From assembly GCA_016936555.1 (NCBI GenBank), contig JAFGXR010000010.1, positions 1-34,434 on the forward strand: a stretch of DNA of 34,434 nucleotides, in the 5' to 3' direction. This DNA comes from Spirochaetales bacterium (GTDB lineage: Bacteria > Spirochaetota > Spirochaetia > DSM-2461). A model generated the notes under the pieces. The model had not been told where the DNA came from and did no database searches. It saw nothing but the letters and a program-made list of their open reading frames with translations. Positions 16,538 to 24,893 of the stretch are shown in pieces. Both the position numbers and the translations under genes were made by a program. Positions within the stretch are counted from its first letter, which is position 1. Every line of letters begins with the position of its first letter.

Positions 16538-16903
16538 ATGGTAAAGGATTGGCAACAGTTAATGGCAATCAGCGGCGGCAGAAAAGTCATTATCGAGAAA
16601 GTTTATATCCCCGACCTGGATGTCCGTATCGAAGGGAAATTCAATATGCCCGAGATGCTGACTCTCAGTCAGGAGGACCAGGTCTTCGCAGCCCGATTTA
16701 TAATATCCGGGGGATCTATCAAGGAGATGGAGAAACAGTTCGGAATAAGCTATCCCACAGTGAAGAACCGTCTGAAAAATATTGCATCGGCGCTCGGGGG
16801 AGTGGATATCGAAATGGAATACCGCAAGCCCGCTCTGTCGGTGCTGGATCTTCTGGAAAAAGGGGAGATCTCTGTAGAAGAGGCGATGAAGGAGTTATCG
16901 TGA
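16538..16903 (+). CDS. DUF2089-type HTH regulator lacking the zinc ribbon
   Basis: A 121-residue protein. The middle (IEGKFNMPEMLTLSQEDQVF to YPTVKNRLKNI, about 30-86) matches DUF2089, with a helix-turn-helix ending in GISYPTVKNRL. The C-terminal 25 residues (LSVLDLLEKGEISVEEAMKELS) are a SHOCT/YvlB-like helical hairpin. DUF2089 proteins normally begin with a Cys4 zinc ribbon; here the equivalent region has no cysteine. Likely role: DNA-binding regulator of its own operon and possibly of envelope stress genes, which is inference from the family and the inverted repeat in the promoter. AAGGAG is at 16503-16530 region: AGGAG lies about 9 bases before the ATG. Its stop overlaps the next start. 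Confidence 0.75.
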   Translation: MVKDWQQLMAISGGRKVIIEKVYIPDLDVRIEGKFNMPEMLTLSQEDQVFAARFIISGGSIKEMEKQFGISYPTVKNRLKNIASALGGVDIEMEYRKPALSVLDLLEKGEISVEEAMKELS

Positions 16904-17184
16904 TGCTGCCTGTTATTATGCGACTGAAAGTGAAAAATGAAGAGGGGCGCGGAGTCAATCTGTATATACCGCTGGTTCTGGTTTATCTGCTTCTCCTCCC
17001 TTTTGTACTTATCGTACTGCCCCTGGGGTGGTGGTGGTACAACAGAGCTGTCGAAAAGGAGGGATCAGCGGGGAAAACATCCCTGAAGTTGATTCCCGCC
17101 GTCCTGACCCTGCTCGGATCTTTGAGCGGAACGGAAATTGAGATCAAAGATAAAAAATCAGAAGTTATTCTGAAGTTGATATGA
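16903..17184 (+). CDS. Small one-pass membrane protein
   Basis: A 93-residue protein with one strong transmembrane helix near residues 19-45 (LYIPLVLVYLLLLPFVLIVL, then LGWWWYN). A short N-terminal and a charged C-terminal part flank it. ATG 16903 overlaps the preceding TGA; a GTG one codon upstream is also possible. AAGGAG is 8 bases before the ATG. The longer frame back to 16531 is only an overlap with the DUF2089 gene. Middle gene of a three-gene operon; perhaps a membrane partner or sensor for the two soluble proteins. Family not recognised. Confidence 0.7.
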   Translation: MLPVIMRLKVKNEEGRGVNLYIPLVLVYLLLLPFVLIVLPLGWWWYNRAVEKEGSAGKTSLKLIPAVLTLLGSLSGTEIEIKDKKSEVILKLI

Positions 17185-17206
17185 TAATCCCAAAGGAGAA
17201 TAAAAA

Positions 17207-17635
17207 ATGAACGAAGAGAGAATGAAGATTTTAAGCATGCTCAGCGAAGGTAAAATTACAGCGGAAGAAGCGGACAGGCTCCTCGATGCTGTAGGTGTTC
17301 CGGCGGTCGGGAAGGGCGATCATGGGGTTGGAAGCGATGGTCTGCCGAGATATCTCTATGTGAATGTAAACAGCTTTAATGAAAACGGTGAGGAGAAGAA
17401 GGAAAACGTCAATATCAAAGTGCCGATGGCCCTGATAAAAGCCGGAGTCAATATCGCATCACTCATGCCCGAAGATGTGCAGGGCGAAATAAACAAAGCC
17501 ATGAATGAGAAAGGTGTGAAATTTAATCTTTCCGATATAAAAAAGGAGAATCTCGATGAATTCCTGGTCGCGCTCAGAGAACTGGAAGTCAATGTGGACG
17601 GAGAAAATGAACGAGTTAGGATTTACTGCCAGTGA
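17207..17635 (+). CDS. YvlB/SHOCT-like N-terminal domain protein
   Basis: A 142-residue soluble protein. Its first 30 residues (MNEERMKILSMLSEGKITAEEADRLLDAV) form the short helical domain found at the N-terminus of YvlB/LiaX-like proteins, and the same type of hairpin ends the DUF2089 protein two genes upstream. A linker rich in Gly follows, then an alpha/beta part of about 95 residues. A perfect AAAGGAG precedes the ATG. The shared domain suggests that the operon's first and third products interact or bind a common partner. The transcript ends in the strong hairpin at 17735-17776. Confidence 0.7.
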   Translation: MNEERMKILSMLSEGKITAEEADRLLDAVGVPAVGKGDHGVGSDGLPRYLYVNVNSFNENGEEKKENVNIKVPMALIKAGVNIASLMPEDVQGEINKAMNEKGVKFNLSDIKKENLDEFLVALRELEVNVDGENERVRIYCQ

Positions 17636-17734
17636 TGAACACTTGCGGATCCATTGTGAAGAAAGCAAGTCCCGCCGCGATGGGTCTGTGGGAATAACGT
17701 ACCGATCCCCGCTGGTTATCCGGCGGAACTTTTG

Positions 17735-17776
17735 AAAGCGAAGCTTCACGGTGGCCGCCGTGGAGCTTCGCTTTTT
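17735..17776. terminator. Long intrinsic terminator between convergent genes
   Basis: A 17-bp stem (17735-17751 with 17758-17774, one G-U pair), loop TGGCCG, with T residues at 17772-17776 for the plus strand. On the minus strand only a short T run follows, so it works best for the plus-strand operon. Confidence 0.88.
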
Positions 17777-17782
17777 AAAATA

Positions 17783-18454
17783 TCACAGAATGAGTGAAAG
17801 GAGCAATGCACTGAAGTTATAGAAGCCGTGGATGAGCGCCGGGATATGAATATTCTTCTTCTTAACCAGGAGAAAAGAAAAATAGAAGCCGAGAATAAAG
17901 GCATTTATGCCTCCCGGTATCCCCTCGTAGAGATGGCCTGCCGCAAAAATGAGGTTTACAGGGAGCATCCGGGGCAACAGGCTCTTATCCAGAATTTCCA
18001 GCCTCTTGAAAAGATAGGATCGGAAAAACAATTCCTCACTGTAACCGGTCAGAATTGAAGAGATAAGAACGGGAAAAATCATGGCCCTGTCCGTTAACTG
18101 CCGGAGAGGTTCCTCTCCGGCCGATTGTCCGGTAAATACTGAAATCGACAATTGCAAAGCTGCAGCCAGCCCTGCCGTGCCGGCGAGAGCAAAAAGGGCA
18201 AAGGGGATGTCCTTTTTGCCGGGGCGGACGATGCCGAAATCTCTATACCCGAGATTTTCATCGCGGTGAATGAGGTAAAGAACTGTCAGTATCTGGGGTG
18301 TGAGAAAAACCCAGATCTGAAAATTGTATGTAAGCGAATCAAAAGCGGAGGGTTCGGGAGGTCCTGCTGAAAAGAGATATCCCGGCAGATAGAACAGAGA
18401 AAAAAGCAATCCAGCCTCAATTAATGCATCTCTTCGGTATTTCTTTGTTCCCAT
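17783..18454 (-). CDS. CPBP family intramembrane metalloprotease (CAAX protease-like)
   Basis: A 223-residue multi-span membrane protein. The three family motifs are complete: EExxxR as E140-E141...R145 (SEELFFRSYL), FxxxH ending at H174 (FAAGH), and HxxxN as H209...N213 (HGFYN). These residues bind and activate the catalytic metal within the membrane. About six hydrophobic segments are visible. In bacteria such proteins process membrane peptides or give bacteriocin self-immunity; the substrate here is unknown. It stands alone on the minus strand, with the convergent terminator at 17735-17776 near its 3' end. Confidence 0.88.
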   Translation of the reverse strand: MGTKKYRRDALIEAGLLFSLFYLPGYLFSAGPPEPSAFDSLTYNFQIWVFLTPQILTVLYLIHRDENLGYRDFGIVRPGKKDIPFALFALAGTAGLAAALQLSISVFTGQSAGEEPLRQLTDRAMIFPVLISSILTGYSEELFFRSYLFKRLEILDKSLLPRMLPVNLIFAAGHLYEGIPGGINAFILGFYFSFLLVKKKNIHIPALIHGFYNFSALLLSLIL

Positions 18455-18543
18455 ATCTAAGGCTTATATAGTAATATTTGTCTATTATCAATAAAAATAT
18501 TCCCGTATTCTTCTGATATTACCGGGTACTCACAGGTGAAAAT

Positions 18544-19659
18544 ATGTGGATTGCTATACTGTTACTGGTGGTCATTGGAGCCGTTACCGCTCTTATCGTG
18601 GCCGGAACCGGAAAACAATGGAGAGAATTTTATGTGCGTGGAGCCGATGCGGGATTCAGTATCGGCGAGATGAAAATGCTGAAAAGCGCAGCCGAACAGG
18701 CCGGTCTGGAAAGCCCCGTTTCTATTTTTTTCTCCATAGATCAGCTCGATCACAGCATTTCCGTCTTGAGCCGGTATGTCGAGGATAACGGAATCGAATA
18801 CACGCCCGAAGAAAGCACGCTCCTCAGAAAACTCTACGAATATAGAAAAACTATCGAATTTAATAAACCCCGGTACAAATCGGGTCTGAAGCACACCATC
18901 GAGCTAAAAGAGGGGCAGCCCCTGAAGATCGCTTTGGGAAAATCAGGTCTTTTCAAATCGGAAGTCCTAGAAGTCGATGAGAATTTTCTCGTCATAAGCT
19001 ATCCTTCTGGTAACACATTGCCTCAGGGGGTTACCTGGAGAGGGCAGAATCTCAGAGTCTATTTTCAGAAAAAAAACGATGCCAGCTATTATTTCGAATC
19101 CCGTGTCAAAGATGACTATTTCGACAGGTCCTTCAAACTCCTCCATATTGCCCATTCCGGGAAAATCCTGAGAAGTCAGAGAAGGAATTCAGTCCGGACT
19201 AAAGCGGAATTTCCTGTTACCATATTCCCTTTGCAGGATATCGGCCAGGTGGACAATGTCATCATGTCCGAAGGTGGATTCCGGGGGGAAATGCAGGATA
19301 TTTCCGAAGACGGCGCATCGCTGATAATCGGAGGCAAGGGGAAAGAAGGACTTCTCCTCAAGCTCCAGTTCCAGCTATCGGATTCGATTCTGGTTGTATG
19401 CGGTATAATCAGATATTTCGAATACAATCCCGATCAGGACAGATCTATTCTCCATCTCCAGTTCATGCGGCCCGATGAAGAGACGAAAAATAAAATTCTC
19501 TCTTTTGTTTATGATGTCCACAGACGCCGTGAAGCCGAAGGGGATGGTGATGAGCTGGAACCGGTTGACGAAGAGGTTGATGAGGGACCGGGAACTGGGG
19601 AATTGCCCGATGAAGAGGTGGAATTGCTTGAGATGATCGAAGATATCTCTGAGGATTAG
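18544..19659 (+). CDS. Membrane-anchored PilZ-domain (c-di-GMP-binding) protein
   Basis: A 371-residue protein. Residues 1-21 form an N-terminal membrane anchor (WIAILLLVVIGAVTALIVA). A helical region to about 115 is followed by a YcgR-N-like barrel (about 115-208) and a PilZ domain (about 208-325). c-di-GMP ligands: RxxxR as R210-SQR-R214, and DxSxxG as D252-I-S254-ED-G257. The C-terminal 45 residues are strongly acidic. It is probably a c-di-GMP receptor acting at the membrane, for example on motility or envelope functions. An insertion between the two PilZ motifs (about 235-248) is longer than usual. AGGTGA lies before the ATG. It is divergent from the CPBP gene. Confidence 0.85.
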   Translation: MWIAILLLVVIGAVTALIVAGTGKQWREFYVRGADAGFSIGEMKMLKSAAEQAGLESPVSIFFSIDQLDHSISVLSRYVEDNGIEYTPEESTLLRKLYEYRKTIEFNKPRYKSGLKHTIELKEGQPLKIALGKSGLFKSEVLEVDENFLVISYPSGNTLPQGVTWRGQNLRVYFQKKNDASYYFESRVKDDYFDRSFKLLHIAHSGKILRSQRRNSVRTKAEFPVTIFPLQDIGQVDNVIMSEGGFRGEMQDISEDGASLIIGGKGKEGLLLKLQFQLSDSILVVCGIIRYFEYNPDQDRSILHLQFMRPDEETKNKILSFVYDVHRRREAEGDGDELEPVDEEVDEGPGTGELPDEEVELLEMIEDISED

Positions 19660-19726
19660 TTCTCTTGATTTTTTTTCAGATGGACCTTACAAATTATTAT
19701 ATAAGATCAGCAAAAGGATAAATAAT

Positions 19727-20584
19727 ATGAAAAAGATATTTTGGTCAGCAGCCCTTATGATTCTGGTTCTTGCAGGATGCGTCACCACGGAACCTCAGGT
19801 GGTTGAAACCCCGGTACAGGAGGAAAAAGCAGCCACACCGGTCGAACCCGTTCAGGAAACAAGGATTATTGATGTCTATCTTCCGGTTAAGGAGACTATC
19901 AAATCTTCTGACGGCATTGTCGACGGTTATAGAGAGTTCGATTATGATGACGCAGGCAATCTCCTGGAAGAGCGGGAGTACAATTCCGAAGGGATCCTTC
20001 TTACAAAAATGGAAAACACCGTTGAGGGAGGGCAGATCGTCCGGACCCAGTACTTTCGGGGAGAAGAGAACGAGCCGGGTATTTATATTCTTCGAAAATA
20101 TGAGAAGGGATATGCGGTAGAGGAAATCTCCTATGACCAGAAAGATGTTCCCCAGACCATCTCCCGGTATGAGCGCGACTCGAATGGAAATGTACTCAAA
20201 TGGACCGTCGCAAGTGGAGATAACGTTCCCATGATGGTAACCCGATACGAATACAGCGGTGATATTCGGATTAAAGCCGAGTTTTTAACACCTCTTGGAG
20301 AGAGTGAAGGTTTTATTGAGTACGAGTGGGATGAAGAAAACCTCTCTTCCGAAAAAACTTATGATGCCGATGGCAAGCTCGATAAAGCTGTGGAATATGC
20401 CTACGAAGGGGGATTCCTCGTCGGAGAGACCCATTACAGAAAAACCGTGGTAAACTATACTATTGCCTATGAGGTCGATGATGTCGGAAATGCCCTTGTA
20501 AAAAAACAGTATTACAGAAGCGGCAATCTTAAAGCTGAGTGGGAATACGAATATACATCGATAAAGAAAGAGGTGCTTAAATAA
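19727..20584 (+). CDS. Lipoprotein with YD/antitoxin-like strand repeats
   Basis: A 285-residue lipoprotein: signal peptide with lipobox LAGC, lipidated Cys at 18. A Pro/Glu/Val-rich tether (19-45) leads to tandem repeats of about 20 residues with the pattern YE-x-(D/N)-x-(D/N)GN-x-L-x-(E/K)-x-x-Y, for example YDDAGNLLEEREYNSEG and YERDSNGNVLKW. These recall YD-type or MORN-like strand repeats. Anchored at the outer or inner membrane, likely a surface or periplasmic binding scaffold. AAAGGA lies 8 bases before the ATG. Its TAA overlaps the next ATG (TAATG), so it is translationally coupled to the HEAT-like protein. Confidence 0.75.
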   Translation: MKKIFWSAALMILVLAGCVTTEPQVVETPVQEEKAATPVEPVQETRIIDVYLPVKETIKSSDGIVDGYREFDYDDAGNLLEEREYNSEGILLTKMENTVEGGQIVRTQYFRGEENEPGIYILRKYEKGYAVEEISYDQKDVPQTISRYERDSNGNVLKWTVASGDNVPMMVTRYEYSGDIRIKAEFLTPLGESEGFIEYEWDEENLSSEKTYDADGKLDKAVEYAYEGGFLVGETHYRKTVVNYTIAYEVDDVGNALVKKQYYRSGNLKAEWEYEYTSIKKEVLK

Positions 20585-21783
20585 TGAACAGGTTTCAAAT
20601 ATCAGTTCTTTCAAGAAAAATTATTTTATCTATTGTTATGCTGACTGTCTCTCTTTCTTTTCTTGCAGCGGGAGACCGTTCGGAAGTCTGGAAAAGAATG
20701 TACAGCCGCGCCATGACAATCGATCAACAGTATGCCATTATGCAGAACATTGTCGCCATGGACGATCCATCGCTCATAGAGGTTCTCGATGAAGCCCTCG
20801 CCGAGCAGATTGCTTCTCTTGAAGATCAGATGAACAGAACGGAAAGAGCAAAGAAAGATGAGCTGATGCGCATGATTGTCAATGAGCTTTCCTCATTGAA
20901 AGCGGAAGAATCGGCGGGAACGATTTTTACCCTCTACAATAATGTGGACAATCACATTCTCAAAGCGGACTGCCTGGTGGCTCTCGGTCAGATCCGTGCG
21001 GTCGATCTGGTTCCCCAGATCAGCACTATTCTGAGGAATCTCAATTTCAACACAGATTCGGAGCAGCAGGTAGCCGAAATTCTGGCATATGCCGCAGTTG
21101 TCTCTCTGGAGAGAATGAGAGATCTCCGGGGATTTGAACAGGTCTTTTACGCATCCCAGGGATGGTATTCCCGTCGTGTCAGGGATAAGGCCGACGAAGC
21201 GCTGAAAACCATCTCAGACGATCCGACCGAGCCGATTCTGTCCATCCTCTCCGGACCGGACAGCAGCTATAAAACCAAACTGGTCGCACTGGAAGTCGAA
21301 AAAAACTCATCGGCTCCGGTTGAAAACAAAAGCCGTATCGCCGTCGTCGCTTTGAACGAAGGACTCAGATATTCTCCCAATGATAAAACGGAAGCCGATC
21401 AGCTTGCAAAACTGCGACAGACAGCCATGCTCATTCTTATCGAGAATCAGAACAAGGACGAGGCTGTGGTTGAAGATCTGTCAAAAGCCTACGATCGCGC
21501 CGGGGATATCAATGAAAGGCTGATCTCCATTCAGGCTCTGGGTGTAAACGGCAGCGATGCCGCTGTCGCATGGCTGAGCAATAAGCTTTCTGACTACAAC
21601 AGCCGCCAACTCAGCGGCATCGCTGCCAATCAGACTGAACTGATTTACATCAGACAAATGATAAGTTCTCTCGGATTAAGCGGCAACGTCAATGCCAAAC
21701 CCGTGCTTCTTGAAGTTCAATTCTCCGACTACACACCGGCTGTCGTCCGGTTGGCCAAAGAAGCTCTCGCCAATTTCAACTGA
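20584..21783 (+). CDS. Exported HEAT-like helical-repeat protein
   Basis: A 399-residue protein with an N-terminal signal segment (IILSIVMLTVSLSFLAAG; cleavage near residue 29). The rest is a series of helix pairs resembling HEAT/armadillo repeats, for example ADCLVALGQIRAVDLVPQISTIL and INERLISIQALGVNGSDAAVAWL, suited to protein-protein contacts. No Cys lipobox, so periplasmic. Coupled to the upstream lipoprotein gene and followed by a strong terminator; the two probably form one envelope complex, which is inference. Homologous proteins are common in treponemes, but I cannot name a function. Confidence 0.75.
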   Translation: MNRFQISVLSRKIILSIVMLTVSLSFLAAGDRSEVWKRMYSRAMTIDQQYAIMQNIVAMDDPSLIEVLDEALAEQIASLEDQMNRTERAKKDELMRMIVNELSSLKAEESAGTIFTLYNNVDNHILKADCLVALGQIRAVDLVPQISTILRNLNFNTDSEQQVAEILAYAAVVSLERMRDLRGFEQVFYASQGWYSRRVRDKADEALKTISDDPTEPILSILSGPDSSYKTKLVALEVEKNSSAPVENKSRIAVVALNEGLRYSPNDKTEADQLAKLRQTAMLILIENQNKDEAVVEDLSKAYDRAGDINERLISIQALGVNGSDAAVAWLSNKLSDYNSRQLSGIAANQTELIYIRQMISSLGLSGNVNAKPVLLEVQFSDYTPAVVRLAKEALANFN

Positions 21784-21814
21784 TCGAGTTAACCGGTCTT
21801 GCCGGAATGAAAAT

Positions 21815-21854
21815 AAGCCGGTTCGGGGGATTATCCCCGAACCGGCTTTTTTTT
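21815..21854 (+). terminator. Strong intrinsic terminator
   Basis: A perfect 14-bp stem (21815-21828 with 21835-21848), loop GATTAT, with eight T residues to 21854. It separates the HEAT-like gene from comEC. Confidence 0.93.
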
Positions 21855-21889
21855 GAAGTGCCGAAAGCTTTTTATCCGTTATTACCACT

Positions 21890-23416
21890 GTGAAACCATT
21901 CAGAATCATCGTAAGACCGGATATCGACCTCCCGCTCTTTGCCGTCACTCTTTTTGCGGCCTATTACTATTCATCTCTCGCTCTTTTCATTTTTCTTCTT
22001 ATTCCGCTGCTTTACCGCTACAAGCTTTCTCTGCTCATAGTGATCTTTGGTCTTGTCTGCGGTCTTCTTCTCGGCGGGTCAGTTTCGGTGGAGCAGTGGA
22101 GATCCTCTTCCGGATTGGCGCCGGAGTTGGTCCGGTATATAACAGTCCGTCTCGAGGAGGATTCCTTTATCTCTTCAAAGGGGCGCATCATAATAAAGGG
22201 CGAGCTTCTTTCGGTTTCGGGACTATTTGACACGCGCTGCTCTGCTGAAGGTTCTGTGCTGGTTCTGGGACAGGAAGACGGGGTTGTCTTCCACACGGGA
22301 GAAATTGCCGGTCTTTCCTGTTCCCTTGGTAAGATGGATGATTCGCCTGATCTTTCTTACATAGCGTTTGCCAGGGGAGAGCTTGAACGGATCGGCTGGA
22401 TGTCCTCTTTCTGGAAATGGCGATACGGATTGATCAAAGCCTTCGACAGGAGAACAGAAGCAATGAATCATTCCGTCGCGGCTCTTTTTCTCGCTCTATA
22501 CCGCGGAAACAGCGATTATCTACCGATAGGGCTCAAGGAAAACTTCCGGTTGAGCGGAGTCCCTCATCTGCTGGCTCTATCGGGATTCCATGTCGCAATT
22601 ATTGTCCTTTTATTGACAGGCCTCATCACACCCCTGACCGGGAGAAAAACCGCGACCATCCTGGCGGTGCCTCCTTTATTCCTCTATATGATTTTTGCCG
22701 GATCAGGTCCTTCTCTGATCCGGGCTGTCCTTATGTTTTTTCTTGCTGTGCTGTTCCGGCTTCGAGGCAGAAGAATCACTCTCTTTCAACTCCTTCTCGT
22801 GACGGCTTGCCTCCAGCTTTTTCTGCGGCCGGCGGAGGGCTGGAGCCTTTCCTATCAGCTTTCCTATCTGGCTCTGGCCGGTCTTATCAGATTGGGAAAG
22901 AGATTTGAGCTGTCAATGCCGGCTGTCGTTCCTTCATTTATCACTGTACCACTCAGCGCTTCTCTCGGAGCCCATATCTCCACGGCTCTGCTGCTTATTG
23001 TTCAATTCGGACAGATCACTCCCGCCGGTATTATCTCTTCTTTGGCGGTTACTCCTCTTGTCGTGCTTTTTATGTGGTTCTCTCTCGGGGCATATGTAGC
23101 TGGTTTGGTGGAAGTTCCCTTGGAGGTGTCCCGTTTACTGAACGGCCTCTGCATTTTCCTCTACGACTCTATAGATTCCGCTGTCTCCCTGTTTGCCCGG
23201 TTTCCTCCGGTCGATTTTTCCCGGAAGTGGGAGGGGCTGCTCTATTTATCAATCATGTTGCTTATAGTATTATGGCTCTATAGACCATTTTGGAGACCTT
23301 ATGGAAGAAGAGAGAAATCTCAATTTAAATTACGATTCCCCGTCAGAAATAAAAGCCCTTCTCGAATTGATGGGATTGGGACCGCGGAAGAAATGGAGTC
23401 AGAATTTTCTCATTAA
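21890..23416 (+). CDS. comEC: ComEC/Rec2 family DNA-uptake channel protein
   Basis: A 508-residue inner-membrane protein. Two to three N-terminal helices precede an OB-like extracytoplasmic domain (about 70-150), then the competence domain with eight or more helices. The family hallmark HLLALSGFHVAII lies near 226-238. The C-terminal metallo-beta-lactamase domain of long ComEC proteins is missing, as in several other bacteria. Expected role: passage of single-stranded DNA into the cytoplasm. Start GTG 21890 has no visible Shine-Dalgarno and lies 36 bases after a terminator. The last 39 codons overlap rsmA by 116 bases, and that tail is basic and unlike the membrane domain, so an ancestral stop was probably lost. 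Confidence 0.85.
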   Translation: MKPFRIIVRPDIDLPLFAVTLFAAYYYSSLALFIFLLIPLLYRYKLSLLIVIFGLVCGLLLGGSVSVEQWRSSSGLAPELVRYITVRLEEDSFISSKGRIIIKGELLSVSGLFDTRCSAEGSVLVLGQEDGVVFHTGEIAGLSCSLGKMDDSPDLSYIAFARGELERIGWMSSFWKWRYGLIKAFDRRTEAMNHSVAALFLALYRGNSDYLPIGLKENFRLSGVPHLLALSGFHVAIIVLLLTGLITPLTGRKTATILAVPPLFLYMIFAGSGPSLIRAVLMFFLAVLFRLRGRRITLFQLLLVTACLQLFLRPAEGWSLSYQLSYLALAGLIRLGKRFELSMPAVVPSFITVPLSASLGAHISTALLLIVQFGQITPAGIISSLAVTPLVVLFMWFSLGAYVAGLVEVPLEVSRLLNGLCIFLYDSIDSAVSLFARFPPVDFSRKWEGLLYLSIMLLIVLWLYRPFWRPYGRREKSQFKLRFPVRNKSPSRIDGIGTAEEMESEFSH

Positions 23417-24194
23417 TAGCAGCGCCCGGCAGAGGCTTGTCGATGCCATCGGAATAAATGAAGGGGACAGGATCTGGGAGATCGGGCCGGGACTCGGTTC
23501 CATTACCAGCCATCTCCTGGAAAAAAATGCCGATCTCACCGTATTTGAAATCGATCCGGGATACATCGAATACCTTTCCATGGCTTTCTCCGGAGAAAAA
23601 GCTTTCAAAATCGTAAAGGGCGATGTCATCAAAACCTGGAAAAACGAGTATGAGATTTCTGGCAGTCCCGACGGCGTCATCGGGAATTTCCCCTATAATG
23701 CCGCTTCAGCCATCATCGCTTCCTTTATAGAAAACCGGAAATTCCCGCGGCAGCTTGCGGCTATTGTCCAGAGTGAAATGGCCGACAGGATAACTGCGAA
23801 ACCGGGTTCGAAGAATTACTCCTCTTTCTCAATTATCTGTCAGTACGCCTGTGATGTCCGGGAAGTCGGTTCGATAAGTTCCGGGTCCTTTTATCCCAAA
23901 CCCAACGTTTCTTCAAAAATCATAACAATGATTCCCCGGGCTGTGCCCATTGAACTGATTGATCCCGACCTTTTTTTTATCCTCGTCAGAGACTGCTTTT
24001 CCTCCAGAAGGAAAACCCTCCAGAACAATCTTAAAAACGCGGCGGCGCGGCGGCTTCAGAAATATGGTGCCGATCTCCTCTTCCGGGGATTTGAATCTCA
24101 GGGTATTCCTCTTTCAGCCAGAGCTGAAACGGTTGCCGTAGAACAGTATGCGGCTATAGCCAATGAGATAAGCCGTCTTTTCAAAGAGCCCTAA
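23301..24194 (+). CDS. rsmA: 16S rRNA (adenine1518-N6/adenine1519-N6)-dimethyltransferase
   Basis: A 297-residue RsmA/KsgA enzyme that dimethylates two adjacent adenines in helix 45 of 16S rRNA late in 30S assembly, using SAM. Signatures: GLGPRKKWSQNFLI at 26-38, SAM motif I EIGPGLGSIT at 60-69, acidic FEID (82-85), and catalytic motif IV NFPYNA at 129-134 (usually NLPYN). The C-terminal helical domain follows. GGAG lies 7 bases before ATG 23301. The start is inside comEC in another frame (116-base overlap); the N-terminus LNYDSPSEIKALLELMGLGPRK matches the family, so this start is credible. TAATG overlap with the next gene. Confidence 0.93.
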   Translation: MEEERNLNLNYDSPSEIKALLELMGLGPRKKWSQNFLINSSARQRLVDAIGINEGDRIWEIGPGLGSITSHLLEKNADLTVFEIDPGYIEYLSMAFSGEKAFKIVKGDVIKTWKNEYEISGSPDGVIGNFPYNAASAIIASFIENRKFPRQLAAIVQSEMADRITAKPGSKNYSSFSIICQYACDVREVGSISSGSFYPKPNVSSKIITMIPRAVPIELIDPDLFFILVRDCFSSRRKTLQNNLKNAAARRLQKYGADLLFRGFESQGIPLSARAETVAVEQYAAIANEISRLFKEP

Positions 24195-24826
24195 TGACGG
24201 AGTGCCTCCTCTGCCGGAATGAATGCCGGATTATTTCAGATAATAAAGGCCGGTCCTATCACATCTGCCGTTCATGCGGCTTTATCTCTCTTGACAGAGC
24301 CTTCGCACTGTCTGAAAAAGAAGAGGAAGAGAGATACAGGCTCCACAATAATGATGCCGGAGATCAAGGATATGTCCGCTGGCTGAAATCTTTTATCGAT
24401 CGAGCCGTGGTTCCCTTCGCCGAAAAGAATGCCCGGATTCTCGACTTCGGATCCGGTCCCGAGCCGGTTCTCGCCGGTCTTCTCGGTGAAATGGGGTTTG
24501 AAGTCTGCGTTTACGATAAGTATTTTTCACCGTTCATGCCCGAAGGAACTTTTGATGTCATAACATCCACAGAAGTTTTTGAGCATTTGGCGGATCCTTA
24601 CGAAACGCTGCTTCTGCTGAAGGACAGACTTCGTTCCCGTGGATTTTTGGCTTTAAAAACTTCTTTTATTCCTGAAACAGATGAGGAATTTCTCTCCTGG
24701 TGGTACAGGGAGGACAGCACTCACATCAGTTTTTTTTCCCCTCAATCCTTTTCTTTTCTGGCCGGTGCGTCCCATCTGACGCTGGAATACTGCGATGAAA
24801 AATCAATAGTAATTTTAAGAAATTAA
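24194..24826 (+). CDS. Zinc-ribbon class I SAM methyltransferase
   Basis: A 210-residue protein. The N-terminal zinc ribbon has C4/C7 (CLLC) and C25/C28 (CRSC). The methyltransferase domain has motif I ILDFGSGPEP near 84-93, VYDKYF (acidic loop) and FDVITSTEVFEHLADP near 118-134, the usual 'Methyltransf_23' layout. The C-terminal part keeps HISFFSPQSF. The substrate is unknown; related proteins modify small molecules, sugars or tRNA. It overlaps the rsmA stop by one base, so it belongs to the comEC-rsmA operon. Confidence 0.82.
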   Translation: MTECLLCRNECRIISDNKGRSYHICRSCGFISLDRAFALSEKEEEERYRLHNNDAGDQGYVRWLKSFIDRAVVPFAEKNARILDFGSGPEPVLAGLLGEMGFEVCVYDKYFSPFMPEGTFDVITSTEVFEHLADPYETLLLLKDRLRSRGFLALKTSFIPETDEEFLSWWYREDSTHISFFSPQSFSFLAGASHLTLEYCDEKSIVILRN

Positions 24827-24840
24827 CTTTTTAGATTTAA

Positions 24841-24868
24841 TTGTTACTTTCTTCTTTTCCTTTATACT
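24841..24868 (+). promoter_or_regulatory. Candidate promoter of the cyclase-domain gene pair
   Basis: TTGTTA at 24841-24846, a 16-base spacer and TATACT at 24863-24868, 25 bases before the ATG at 24894. The spacer contains TACTTTCTTCTT (24845-24856), also found upstream of the paralogue at 15394. Confidence 0.5.
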
Positions 24869-24893
24869 TAATAGAGAGAACAGGAAACTCCTT

